In this document: positions 42,555 through 50,385 of the stretch, one piece after another
Layout: the number at the start of each line of letters is the position of its first letter
Numbering within the stretch: the stretch's first letter is position 1
Origin: DAOTXL01 sp034435455
Lineage (GTDB): Bacteria > Chloroflexota > Anaerolineae > JAAYZQ01
Reading direction: 5' to 3'
Assembly (NCBI GenBank): GCA_034435455.1
Contig: DAOTXL010000002.1
Location: 1 to 64,000, forward strand
Length of the DNA stretch: 64,000 bases
Notes under the pieces: generated by a model
What the model was told of the DNA's origin: nothing
Seen by the model: the letters and a program-made list of their open reading frames with translations, nothing else
Databases searched by the model: none
Translations under genes and position numbers: made by a program

Positions 42555-42656
42555 GACCTCACCCCATCCCCCAACCCCCTTCCCCTCCCCTCCGAATTCC
42601 GAATTCCGAATTCCGAATTCGGAAAGGGAAGGGGGCCAGGGGGTAGGGGTGAGGTC
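42555..42656. repeat. ~100-bp palindromic repeat with (GAATTCC)n core
   Basis: GACCTCACCCCATCCCCC at the left end pairs imperfectly with GGGGGTAGGGGTGAGGTC at the right end; further in, CCCCCTTCCC pairs with GGGAAGGGGG. The loop holds about four copies of a 7-bp unit GAATTCC. It sits between korB and korC in the operon and could reduce or modulate readthrough. Shorter relatives are at 14531-14568 and 11082-11123. Confidence 0.8.
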
Positions 42657-42673
42657 AAATCAACAATGTCGAG

Positions 42674-43549
42674 TTAGAACCATCCCCGGCGCACTGCCCG
42701 CTTGCGCGGCAACGGCGCGCCGTGAGCCTTTTCGATCATCTGGTCGTACAGTTCGGTGTATTCCAACCTGTCCTCGTCGCGGAATATGCCGCGCACAATC
42801 TGGGTGGCCGGCATCTCCTGTCCCTGCTCGGCCAGTTTTTTCGCCGCCTGGATGGTGATCGAGTTGTCTTTGAGCTGGCGCATCATCTCGATGGGGGATT
42901 TCAGGTTGTTGGCCCGGCCAAAGGTGGTATGGCAGTAGCTGACCACCTCCAGCAGGGCAAAGCCGCGCTTGCGGATGGCCTGCTCCATCAGCCTGTCCAG
43001 TTCGGTCACGTGATAGACCGTGCTCCGGGCGACAAAGGAGGCGCCGGCGGCCATGGCCAGCTCGCAGATGGGGAAGGGCGGCTCGATGTGGCCGTAGGGG
43101 GCCGTGGCCGAAAAGGCCTGCAGCGGCGTGGTCGGCGACGACTGCCCGCCGGTCATGCCGTAGATGCTGTTGTTCACCACGATGGCCGTCAGATTGATGT
43201 TGCGCCGGGCTGCGTGGATAAAGTGGTTGCCGCCGATGGCCAGGGCGTCGCCATCGCCCATGACGACGATCACCTCCATCTCCGGCCGGGCCAGCTTCAG
43301 GCCGGTGGCAAAGGCCAGTGCCCGGCCGTGGGTGGTGTGCAACGTGTTGAAATCCATGTAAACCGGCATCCGCCCTGTGCAGCCGATGCCCGAGACGACC
43401 GCTACGTCGTCCTGGTTCAGTTCCAGCTTTTGCACCGCACGCAGCAGGCTGCCCATGACGATGCCGATGCCACAGCCGGCACACCAGACGTGCGGGAACT
43501 TTTTGTGATGGCGCAGAAGTTCGTACGTCCCCTGATCGTGTCGTTGCAT
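42674..43549 (-). CDS. korB: 2-oxoacid:ferredoxin oxidoreductase, beta subunit
   Basis: 291 residues from ATG 43549, with AAGGAA 6 bases upstream. The thiamine diphosphate motif GDGDALAIGGNHFIHAARRN and IVVNNSIYGMTGGQ are clear, and cysteines for the [4Fe-4S] cluster are in WCAGCGIG and GIGCTGR. The match is to KorB-type subunits of 2-oxoglutarate:ferredoxin oxidoreductase. Together with the alpha subunit it holds the active site. It follows korA by 11 bases. Confidence 0.94.
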   Translation of the reverse strand: MQRHDQGTYELLRHHKKFPHVWCAGCGIGIVMGSLLRAVQKLELNQDDVAVVSGIGCTGRMPVYMDFNTLHTTHGRALAFATGLKLARPEMEVIVVMGDGDALAIGGNHFIHAARRNINLTAIVVNNSIYGMTGGQSSPTTPLQAFSATAPYGHIEPPFPICELAMAAGASFVARSTVYHVTELDRLMEQAIRKRGFALLEVVSYCHTTFGRANNLKSPIEMMRQLKDNSITIQAAKKLAEQGQEMPATQIVRGIFRDEDRLEYTELYDQMIEKAHGAPLPRKRAVRRGWF

Positions 43550-43560
43550 TTTTTTCCTTC

Positions 43561-44745
43561 CTATCGGGCCAGTGTCGGTCGGCGCAGCGAGGATTCGGCC
43601 TGTGGGGCGCGGATGGCATCCAGGATTTCGTCGGGGGTTACGAGCTGGCCATCGGCGCGGCCCACCCGCATCACCTTCCTGCGGCCCACCACCCGCTCCA
43701 CCTCCAGCGCGATCTGCCCCAGATTCATCTCGGCGACAATGACCCGCTGCACCCCCTCCGCCAGCCGCTCGACCACCGCCTCGGGGAAGGGCCACAGCGT
43801 CTTGAGTCGCAACAGCCCCACCTTGCGGCCATAGCGGGCCCGGGCCATTTTGATCGCCTGCCGCGCCGAGCGCGCCGTTGCGCCATAGGCCACCACCAGC
43901 ACCCGGGCATCCTCGATGCCATCTTCCTCCCATTGACAGATCTCCTCCAGGTGGCGGTCTATCTTGCGGAACAGCCGCTCCAGCCAGGGCTGGATCTCGT
44001 CCAGCCGCTCGGTGGGAAAGCCGCGCGGATCGTGTAGCAGGCCGGTGATATGATAGCGATAGCCCTCACCAAAGGGGGCTAACGGCGGCACGTCCGAGGG
44101 GGGGGTGCCAAACGGTTCGTACCATTCGGGCGGCACGCCGGGCATCTGGCGGTTGACCCTCGGCACCGACTCGGGAGCGGGCAGCTCGACCTTTTCGCGC
44201 ATATGGCCTACCACCTCGTCAGCCAGAAGGATGACCGGCGTGCGGTACTTTTCGGCCAGGTTGAAGGCCTCCACGGTCAGGTCGAACATCTCCCGCACCG
44301 AAGCCGGGGCCAGGGCGATGATGGGGTGGTCGCCGTGGGTGCCCCAGCGGGCCTGCATCACGTCGCCCTGCGAGGGGCTGGTGGGCAACCCGGTGCTTGG
44401 GCCGGTGCGCATCACGTTGACAATGACGCAGGGGATCTCGGCAGCGACGGCATAGCCGATATTCTCCTGCATCAGGGAAAAGCCGGGGCCGCTGGTAGCG
44501 GTCATCGCCTTCAGGCCCCCCACCGACGCGCCGATCACCGCCGCGATGCTGGCGATCTCATCCTCCATCTGGATGAATTTGCCGCCCAACTTGGGCAGCT
44601 CGCGGGCCATGAACTCGGCGATCTCGGAAGAGGGGGTAATGGGATAGCCGGCAAAGAAGCGACACCCGGCAGCCAGGGCCCCCAACGCACAGGCGTTGTT
44701 GCCCTGGATCAACCGGGGATTGGGGATGTCCAATGCGGTCGTCAC
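43561..44745 (-). CDS. korA: 2-oxoacid:ferredoxin oxidoreductase, alpha subunit
   Basis: 394 residues starting at GTG 44745 (AGGAGG 6 bases upstream), whose start overlaps the korD stop. The pyrimidine domain has ALGALAAGCRFFAGYPITPS, MEDEIASIAAVIGAS and MTATSGPGFSLMQENIGYA, as in KorA. The C-terminal half (ARVLVVAYGATARSARQAI, GLLRLKTLWPFPE) is domain II. Alpha and beta subunits cleave the 2-oxoacid; electrons leave through KorD and ferredoxin. In this organism the reduced ferredoxin could feed the Nfn complex. Confidence 0.94.
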   Translation of the reverse strand: MTTALDIPNPRLIQGNNACALGALAAGCRFFAGYPITPSSEIAEFMARELPKLGGKFIQMEDEIASIAAVIGASVGGLKAMTATSGPGFSLMQENIGYAVAAEIPCVIVNVMRTGPSTGLPTSPSQGDVMQARWGTHGDHPIIALAPASVREMFDLTVEAFNLAEKYRTPVILLADEVVGHMREKVELPAPESVPRVNRQMPGVPPEWYEPFGTPPSDVPPLAPFGEGYRYHITGLLHDPRGFPTERLDEIQPWLERLFRKIDRHLEEICQWEEDGIEDARVLVVAYGATARSARQAIKMARARYGRKVGLLRLKTLWPFPEAVVERLAEGVQRVIVAEMNLGQIALEVERVVGRRKVMRVGRADGQLVTPDEILDAIRAPQAESSLRRPTLAR

Positions 44746-45065
44746 CGATCACCTCCTGCCGGCAGCACGCCCTGTTTGATCAACTCCTCCACCTCCTCCG
44801 GTTCCAGCCGGCGGACGGTGATGGCCATGTCAGGGCAATGGGTATCGCACCAGTGGCAGGCCGTGCACCGCTCCAGATGGGCGATCACCGGCCGGCCCTG
44901 GCCATTCGCCTCGAACACCTTTTGTGGACAAAACTCGATGCACAGGCCACAGCCCTTGCACCAGGTGCCAAAGAGCGTCACGTAGCCGTGCGGGCGCGAT
45001 GGACGGGCCTGAGCCTCTTTAGAAACTTGAACGGCGGACGGATCCGCCGTTTTCTCGGTCGTCAT
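44742..45065 (-). CDS. korD: 2-oxoacid:ferredoxin oxidoreductase, delta (ferredoxin) subunit
   Basis: 107 residues with two [4Fe-4S] motifs, CKGCGLCIEFCP and CTACHWCDTHCP. The N-terminal ~28 residues are a poorly conserved, charged extension. This is the electron-transfer subunit of the Kor complex and the first gene of the operon. Its stop overlaps the korA start. The ATG is preceded by TTAGGAG about 1-7 bases upstream. Confidence 0.93.
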   Translation of the reverse strand: MTTEKTADPSAVQVSKEAQARPSRPHGYVTLFGTWCKGCGLCIEFCPQKVFEANGQGRPVIAHLERCTACHWCDTHCPDMAITVRRLEPEEVEELIKQGVLPAGGDR

Positions 45066-45086
45066 CTCCTAACCTCCCAAGACCAA

Positions 45087-45160
45087 CGGGCACCCTGTTG
45101 TGCCCGGTACAGGCTTTATTGTACCATTGGTTGGGAATGTGTCAAAATTTCAGGGCAGCA
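45087..45160 (-). repeat. Copy B of the promoter-hairpin element (kor operon)
   Basis: The minus strand from 45160 (GCTGCCCTGAAATTTTGACA, then CATTCCC to CCTGTACC) aligns with the plus strand at 30978-31026. Just after CCTGTACC comes a perfect hairpin CGGGCAC/GTGCCCG (45106-45087). In copy A a hairpin of different sequence takes the same place. Confidence 0.6.
45118..45145 (-). promoter_or_regulatory. Sigma-70 promoter of the kor operon
   Basis: Minus strand TTGACA (45145-45140), 16-bp spacer, TACAAT (45123-45118). The start point is near 45111, so the hairpin at 45106-45087 would be at the very 5' end of the mRNA and could stabilise it. Confidence 0.8.
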
Positions 45161-45372
45161 GCGTAAGGGGACGGTTCAGTTTGCCGAGAAAATCGGCTGG
45201 CGCAGAAAGTGTCAACCAATTTTGAGCCATCCCGAAAAATGACGGGAAATGCTCATCGGTCGGGTTACAGACGCTGCCGTTGGCCCAAGGCAAGAAGTCA
45301 AATGGCACCGCCCGCGGCCTGGCAGCGCTCATGTGCCACTCGAAGGCCTGGGGAGCCAGCGGCTGAACGACA

Positions 45373-45495
45373 GGGACCCGGCGCCTGAGAGACGCCGGGT
45401 CCCATCGCGAAGAGACTTCCTAAAACCCTCCGGGGCGAAGGGTCATAGGCGTATTGGACGGCGGGCGCCTGCGCCGGAGCGCCCTAGTGCGCTCC
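45373..45495. other. Two strong hairpins in the gene-free stretch 45161-45483
   Basis: A perfect 11-bp stem GGGACCCGGCG/CGCCGGGTCCC lies at 45373-45403, and GGAGCGC/GCGCTCC lies at 45476-45495 across the stop codon of the cytochrome b gene. Neither is followed by a T-run, so they are not classical terminators, but they may mark the 3' end of the Mo-enzyme operon. The rest of this stretch shows no gene. Confidence 0.55.
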
Positions 45496-46203
45496 TCCCG
45501 CTTTATGCTGTTCCCACATCTCCCTGGCGCGTTTCTCGCCATAGTACCACGCCGCGTGGTGCTCGCGGGCATAGGACTCGGACACGACGCCGTAGCGCAT
45601 GCTCACCAGGCTCTGCCACATCATGGGGTGCACGACGGCCAGGTAAAAGTGGATCAGGAACATGGCAAAGGTGACGATGAACATCAGGTCGTGGAAAAAG
45701 ACCATCACCAGGTACAGATTCGTGGGCATGATGCCTTTCAGGAACCACATCGTCAGGCCGGTAATGCCAAAGACGATGGTGCCCAGGACCATGACCAGCG
45801 CCGTCAGCCGCTCGCCGGTATTGAAGCGCGGCTGGGGTGGCATCTCCCCGTGGCGGCCCAACACATAGTAGGGGAACGCCCCCTTCAGCCACAGCAGGTC
45901 GTACTTGCTGAAGCTCAGGAACTCTCTCAAATTCAGCCACATCCGGCGGGGTTGCACGATGGCGTAGACGATGGGCACGCCGCCAAAGAACACCGCCGCG
46001 ATGCGGTGGATCAGCCGGATCGTGGTGCCGGCTTCGCCCTGGGCCAACTGGTGCAGCCAGGGAGCAAAGAGCACGAACCCGGTCAACGCCAGGGGGATGA
46101 ATGTGGCGGTGTGTACCCAGTGCAGGAAGCGCTCCAGGGTGGTGTACTTGGGGATCCAGCGGATCTGGATGATCGAGTTGCTGCCTCTTAATCGGACGCT
46201 CAT
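45484..46203 (-). CDS. Cytochrome b membrane subunit (FdnI-like)
   Basis: 239 residues from ATG 46203, whose start overlaps the iron-sulfur gene stop (ATGA). Four membrane helices are visible (about 25-47, 65-85, 125-147, 160-185). They carry histidines suited to two b hemes: RFLHWVHTATF, TIRLIHRIAAVFF, VFFHDLMFIV and FLIHFYLAVVHP. This is the pattern of formate dehydrogenase gamma/cytochrome b561-type anchors that exchange electrons with quinones. It anchors the first Mo-enzyme complex. Confidence 0.88.
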   Translation of the reverse strand: MSVRLRGSNSIIQIRWIPKYTTLERFLHWVHTATFIPLALTGFVLFAPWLHQLAQGEAGTTIRLIHRIAAVFFGGVPIVYAIVQPRRMWLNLREFLSFSKYDLLWLKGAFPYYVLGRHGEMPPQPRFNTGERLTALVMVLGTIVFGITGLTMWFLKGIMPTNLYLVMVFFHDLMFIVTFAMFLIHFYLAVVHPMMWQSLVSMRYGVVSESYAREHHAAWYYGEKRAREMWEQHKAGGAH

Positions 46204-46949
46204 TCTACTTCCTCCATCTTGACGTTGCGCCGGGCGACGAAAAAGGCCGCCAGCGCGCCGACGATGGTCGCGCCAAAGGCCACCTGCCCCACCGGCTGCA
46301 GGAGCTTTTGCCACAGCGTGACCATGGCCGGGTATTTGGGATCGCTGGGCAGGTCATAAACCTCCGGCTCCTCCTCCAGTACATAGAGCACATGCAGGCC
46401 CCCCAGCTCGTGCTCGCCATAGAGACGGGCCTTGCTCACCCCCTGAGCCTTGAGAGCCTCCACCCGCTCCTTGCCCAGGGCGATCAACTCGTCCCGGTCG
46501 CCGTAGTGGATGGCGCCAAAGGGGCAGGCCAGCGAGCAGGCGGTCGCGCCGCCGTTGGCCGTGCGCTGCACGCAAAAGGTGCACTTGTTGGATTTGGCCT
46601 CACCGGTTAGTGGATTGACCACATCCAACTGCGGGATATGGAAGGGGCAGGCCTGGGTGCAGTAGCCGCAGCCGTTGCACTTGCTCTGGTCCAGCACCAC
46701 AAAGCCATCGGGGTGGTGGTACAGCGCGCCGGTGGGGCACACGTCCACGCAGGCCGCCTGGGTGCAGTGGTTGCAGGCCCGCTTGTGGTAATACTGGCGC
46801 ACATGCGGGTACTGGCCCACTTCATGGGTGAGCATCTGGGTCCAAAAGATCCCTTTGCCCACCACGATATTGTTCTCCCGCTTGCACTCGACGGTGCAGG
46901 CGTTGCAGAACAGGCAGTTCGAGGTATCAATCAGCATTGCTTTGCTCAT
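46200..46949 (-). CDS. Four-cluster iron-sulfur subunit (FdnH/PhsB-like)
   Basis: 249 residues from ATG 46949 (GGAGG 10 bases upstream). Four ferredoxin-type motifs are seen: CLFCNACTVECKRENN, CNHCTQAACVDVCPTGALY, CNGCGYCTQACPFHIP, and CTFCVQRTANGG with CSLACPFGAIHYG. A single C-terminal membrane helix follows (about 218-240, QVAFGATIVGALAAFFVARR). It carries electrons between the molybdenum subunit and the cytochrome b anchor. It has no Tat signal and would be exported with the Tat-bearing catalytic subunit. Confidence 0.92.
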   Translation of the reverse strand: MSKAMLIDTSNCLFCNACTVECKRENNIVVGKGIFWTQMLTHEVGQYPHVRQYYHKRACNHCTQAACVDVCPTGALYHHPDGFVVLDQSKCNGCGYCTQACPFHIPQLDVVNPLTGEAKSNKCTFCVQRTANGGATACSLACPFGAIHYGDRDELIALGKERVEALKAQGVSKARLYGEHELGGLHVLYVLEEEPEVYDLPSDPKYPAMVTLWQKLLQPVGQVAFGATIVGALAAFFVARRNVKMEEVE

Positions 46950-46969
46950 AATCTGCTTTCCTCCGGGAA

Positions 46970-47632
46970 TCAATATGATGACGATGGCAGGGGGACGGCG
47001 GCCAGGAGCGGCTCTACCAGCCGGGCCAGTTCGTGGTAGAAAGGCAGCCGGGCCGCCTGCTCCACACGCTGGCAAAAGGTCGGCAGCCAGGGCCGCACCT
47101 GCTGGCTCAAGAACGCCTGCTGCTGGGCCAGGAGCAACCTGGCTTGTTCCTCGTCGCCGGATTCCTGGGCGGCCAGGGCCTGCTCACCCAGCCAGGCCAG
47201 GAACTCCAGCTCGGCGGCGATGTGGTCGGGCAGGTCGTGGTACTCCTCGGCCAGGGCCAGGCCCGCCAGCCGGTAGGCCGCCAGCGCCGCCTCGGCCGAT
47301 TCGCCCATCAGCAGCCCCTGGCCGGTGTAGGCCGAGGCGTAGGGCGGCGCCGGCACATGGGGCACGGCATTGATGAACAGGTAGGTGTATTCCACCTGCA
47401 GGGCCTGCAACGCCATCCCTGGCTCTTCGGGCAATGTTTCTATGGCCCGTCGCACCCCTTCCGCCGAAAGCCCCAGCGGGTTCAGCACCCCGGTCAGGGC
47501 TTGCGGCCACTGCCCGTCGAGCAGCATCTCGACCCAGGCGGCGTCGGGGTAGGTGAAGCCCCGTGCCAGTCCGCGCAGCGCGGCCAGCCAGAGCCGTGTT
47601 GATTCCGTCGTCCCTCTTCCGTTGTCGTTCAC
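46970..47632 (-). CDS. TorD-like molybdoenzyme chaperone
   Basis: 220 residues, all helical. It has the TorD/DmsD-type pattern LQVEYTYLFINAVPHVPAPPY and SAYTGQGLLMGESA, then DLPDHIAAELEFLAWLGEQ. Such chaperones hold the catalytic subunit until its Mo cofactor is inserted and guard its Tat signal. The start is GTG 47632, overlapping the stop of the catalytic gene (GTGA). Its place right after the catalytic gene supports dedicated pairing. Confidence 0.88.
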   Translation of the reverse strand: MNDNGRGTTESTRLWLAALRGLARGFTYPDAAWVEMLLDGQWPQALTGVLNPLGLSAEGVRRAIETLPEEPGMALQALQVEYTYLFINAVPHVPAPPYASAYTGQGLLMGESAEAALAAYRLAGLALAEEYHDLPDHIAAELEFLAWLGEQALAAQESGDEEQARLLLAQQQAFLSQQVRPWLPTFCQRVEQAARLPFYHELARLVEPLLAAVPLPSSSY

Positions 47633-49860
47633 GCCCTGTACACCTTGACGGCCATGTCTTCCCACGCCGTAGTCATGCCAGGGCAACCGATCTCCAACTG
47701 CTGAGCGACGGTCAGATTGGGAACCAGGTCGCCGTCGTTGCCGCCCTGGCCGTACGCTACAGAAAGGCCGGGGCTCCAGTGGCCGAAGCCATGGTCCACG
47801 GCCACGCAGTCGGGGCGGATGCCGGCCGTCAGGTGGACCCGCACTTTGATCTTGCCGACAGATGACTCGACCCACACAGTTTCGCCCTCACCCACGCCCA
47901 CCTTTTTCGCCAGTTCCGGATTCATGGTGGCGCAGTTTTCGGGGCAGAACTCGGCCAGGATGGGGTCGTTCTGGCTCTGGGACATCCGCTCCCACGGCTT
48001 GCGCCAGACGAGCAGATGCAGCGGGTATTGGTCGCTGAGCACGGCACGGGGCTCCTCCCAGCGGGGGAGCGGGTCGTATCCGTTTTTCTCCAGCACGGTC
48101 GAATACAGCTCGATCTTTTTGGACGGCGTGCCGAACTCGGTCTTGGGCTCAAACGGTTTCTCCTTGCCCCACAACCCACCGTTGCCGCGAATCGCCTCGG
48201 CGGTGGTCTCCAACGCCGCCAGTTGGGCCTCCATGAACGCCTTGCCGCTCATCCCCTCCGGCACATAGTCAGTCAGGCCCATCTTCTTGAGGATGTTGAT
48301 GGCGATATTGCTGAAACTGCGGGTATCGTACAGGGCCGGCAGCGCGTCGCGGAGCGCCACCTGGGGGTACATGGCGTGGTACTCGCGGGCCACCAGGCCG
48401 CTGGATTCGTAGAAGGTGTTGTCCGGCAGCACCACGTCGGCCAGTTGCACCATCTCGCTGGGCAGGATGTCGCTCACAGCGATAAAGTCCAGCGTCTTGA
48501 GCGCCTCGACCAGGCGGGGCGGGTTGGGGAAGGCCAGCAGGTTGTGTTTCCACACCAGGGCGACCTTCACCGGGTAGGGGTCCTGGGCCAGGATGCCCTC
48601 GGCCAGGGTGCTGAACGATCCCTTGTTGGTCGGCAGCAGAACGGGGAACTTGTCCAGCCCGTCAATCCGCGGGCCGTGGCCTGTTTCAGGATAATCGGGA
48701 AACTGCCAGACATCCCGCAACCCCGGGAACTTGGGCATGCGGTCCAGGATATGGCCGCCAGGCCGGTCTATGCTGCCCACCAGGGCGTCCAGGATGACGA
48801 AGCACTGGGCCGTGCGCCAGGAGTTGGTATAGTTGGGGCCGCCGGCGTCGCGCTTGTGGTGAGCGACCACCGCCGGCTTGGTCGTGGCGAACTCGCGGGC
48901 GATGCGGACGATGGTCTCGGCCGGCACCTCCGAGATGCCCGCTGCCCACTCGGGCGTGTACTCCTGCACCGCGGCCTTGAGCTGCTCCAGGCCGGTGGTG
49001 TAGTTGGCCACGAACTCTTTGTCGTACAACTCCTCGTTGATGATGGTGCGGATCATGGCCAGCAGCACGGCCAGGTCGGTGCCGGGCTTGATGGGGATCC
49101 ACTCATTGGCCTTGGCGGCGGTGATGGACAGGCGTGGGTCAAAGACCACCAGTTTGGCCCCGTTGGCCCGGGCGGTGTTCAGCGAGCGTCCCCAGTGGTT
49201 CTTGGACTTGCCCATCCCATCCCAACCGAAAGCCAGGATGTATTTGGCTTCCTCGTAATCCGCCGTCCAGGTGCGGCCCTTGCCGGTGACCATGGCTCGC
49301 CAGACCACCTCGTGGGTGGAGTAGCAGGTGTTGTTGTGGGAGATCAGGTTGGGCGTGCCGATGGAGTAGGCAAAGTGCTTCTGCCAGGTCTGAGGGCGGG
49401 CCACGATCACGATGGCCTGAGGGCCGTATTGCTCGCGGACCCGGTTGAACTGGGCCGCGATCAGGTCAAACGCCTCGTCCCAGGTGATCTTGACCCAGCC
49501 GGGGTCCACGCTGACGCCCTTCTCCGGGTTGGTGCGTTTCATGGGGTACTTGAGCCGGTCCGGGTCGTAGAGGAGCCGGAGGCCCGAGTAACCCCGGACG
49601 CACATTTTGCCCTGGGCAATCTGGTCTTTGGGATTGCCGCTCAGTCGCACGATGCGCCCATTGCGCAGGTGGGCGATAAAGGCGCAGCCCATGGTACACA
49701 CGTCGCAGGTGCCGTAGAGGATGCCGTCCTCCTCGGGGGCGGCGTAGGCCGGCAGAGGGGCAAAGGCGGTCAACCCGCCGCCGAGCACCGCTGCTGCACC
49801 AGTCACCCCGCTCAGTTTGAGAAACTGCCGTCTGGATAACGTGAGATTCGATTGGCTCAT
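47629..49860 (-). CDS. Molybdopterin oxidoreductase catalytic subunit (PhsA/PsrA-like), Tat-exported
   Basis: 743 residues from ATG 49860, with GGAGGAG about 9 bases upstream. The twin-arginine signal SRRQFLKLSG is at residues 9-18. The [4Fe-4S] motif C52-x2-C55-x3-C59-x27-C87 is followed by three molybdopterin-binding domains. The likely Mo ligand is Cys179 in SHNNTCYSTHE. Length and motifs resemble thiosulfate/polysulfide reductases (PhsA/PsrA) more than formate dehydrogenase. The partner iron-sulfur and FdnI-like cytochrome b subunits make a quinone-linked periplasmic enzyme. Sulfur compounds are the best guess; arsenate, selenate or tetrathionate cannot be excluded. Confidence 0.88.
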   Translation of the reverse strand: MSQSNLTLSRRQFLKLSGVTGAAAVLGGGLTAFAPLPAYAAPEEDGILYGTCDVCTMGCAFIAHLRNGRIVRLSGNPKDQIAQGKMCVRGYSGLRLLYDPDRLKYPMKRTNPEKGVSVDPGWVKITWDEAFDLIAAQFNRVREQYGPQAIVIVARPQTWQKHFAYSIGTPNLISHNNTCYSTHEVVWRAMVTGKGRTWTADYEEAKYILAFGWDGMGKSKNHWGRSLNTARANGAKLVVFDPRLSITAAKANEWIPIKPGTDLAVLLAMIRTIINEELYDKEFVANYTTGLEQLKAAVQEYTPEWAAGISEVPAETIVRIAREFATTKPAVVAHHKRDAGGPNYTNSWRTAQCFVILDALVGSIDRPGGHILDRMPKFPGLRDVWQFPDYPETGHGPRIDGLDKFPVLLPTNKGSFSTLAEGILAQDPYPVKVALVWKHNLLAFPNPPRLVEALKTLDFIAVSDILPSEMVQLADVVLPDNTFYESSGLVAREYHAMYPQVALRDALPALYDTRSFSNIAINILKKMGLTDYVPEGMSGKAFMEAQLAALETTAEAIRGNGGLWGKEKPFEPKTEFGTPSKKIELYSTVLEKNGYDPLPRWEEPRAVLSDQYPLHLLVWRKPWERMSQSQNDPILAEFCPENCATMNPELAKKVGVGEGETVWVESSVGKIKVRVHLTAGIRPDCVAVDHGFGHWSPGLSVAYGQGGNDGDLVPNLTVAQQLEIGCPGMTTAWEDMAVKVYRA

Positions 49861-49893
49861 AGAGACACACTCCTCCGCCGTCGTTGAACTCTT

Positions 49894-49953
49894 GGCGACA
49901 AGATCCGTCGCCGGGATACCACAACGCCCACCAGCAAAGAGGTCGGTGGGCGT
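49894..49953 (-). other. Two hairpins in the leader of the first Mo-enzyme operon
   Basis: In the mRNA leader the stem ACGCCCACC/GGTGGGCGT (49953-49924) is followed by GGCGAC/GTCGCC (49912-49894), ending about 34 bases before the start codon and near the ribosome site. A leader of about 155 bases with two stable stems could be a regulatory RNA. I could not match it to the molybdenum cofactor riboswitch consensus by eye. Confidence 0.45.
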
Positions 49954-50023
49954 CACCCGGCAGGCCAGATTTCGACCACCTCCGGGCAAAGCTCCGCCTT
50001 CTCCCTTGCAGGGGCCGTCCTCC

Positions 50024-50085
50024 ATTGTACCAGGAACTGCCTGGCCGCACATCGTGCAAAGTGACATGTTTCACCTGGCACTTTG
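50024..50085 (-). promoter_or_regulatory. Promoter of the first Mo-enzyme operon with CRP/FNR-type dyads
   Basis: Minus strand TACAAT (50029-50024) is preceded by TG (extended -10), with no good -35 box. Upstream lies GTGA-N6-TCAC (50061-50074), the core of a CRP/FNR-family site, nested in a wider dyad CAAAGTG-N15-CACTTTG (50057-50085). A weak -35 with a dyad near -50 fits an activated promoter, for example by an anaerobic CRP/FNR-type regulator or by the divergent NarL-type regulator. Confidence 0.5.
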
Positions 50086-50205
50086 GGCAGACTATGCGCC
50101 GCAGCGACAGGCACACCTGGCGGAGACACGGACAGGCATTTTGGGCAAAGCCCTAAGCATTTAGCGCCGCCGCCCCACACCTTCCGGTGGAGCAGGGGAT
50201 CATTT

Positions 50206-50234
50206 TTGCTCTGGCGTCGAGGATCGGCTATAAT
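50206..50234 (+). promoter_or_regulatory. Promoter of the first NarL-type two-component operon
   Basis: TTGCTC (50206-50211), spacer of 17, TATAAT (50229-50234). The leader of about 145 bases contains the dispersed repeat at 50259-50345. Confidence 0.6.
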
Positions 50235-50258
50235 GGTTCCATTGAACAGTGGGTTCCT

Positions 50259-50345
50259 ACCACAAGGACCCAAGAGCACAAAGGGCACGAGGCGAAGCAA
50301 GCAGATCAAGATTTCGTCTCCCTGGTGTCCTTTGTGCGCCCGGTT
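50259..50345. repeat. Dispersed 'ACAAGGA...TCCTTTGTG' repeat
   Basis: The left part (ACCACAAGGACCCAAGAGCA, CAAAGGGCACGAGG) and right part (GGTGTCCTTTGTGCGCCC) are imperfect inverted copies. The interior of the MITE-like element at 34724-34820 has the same word pattern. It makes up most of the leader of the response regulator gene. Confidence 0.5.
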
Positions 50346-50385
50346 GGATGGTTCTTCAGCCGATCGTATCATCACGGAGAGAGAC

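Noticed and set aside
48016..49839. 607-codon plus-strand frame opposite the PhsA-like gene
   Set aside because: It has no recognisable domain, and the opposite strand has Tat signal, cluster motif and ribosome site.
47629..49860. Formate dehydrogenase alpha subunit
   Set aside because: The FdnI-like cytochrome b suggests it, but length (743) and the cluster and ligand context resemble PhsA/PsrA more, and no selenocysteine-type TGA or typical FdhA ligand region was seen.
49861..50017. Molybdenum-cofactor riboswitch upstream of the PhsA-like gene
   Set aside because: Position and two strong stems are suggestive, but I could not place the conserved internal-loop sequences. It is kept only as a structured leader.
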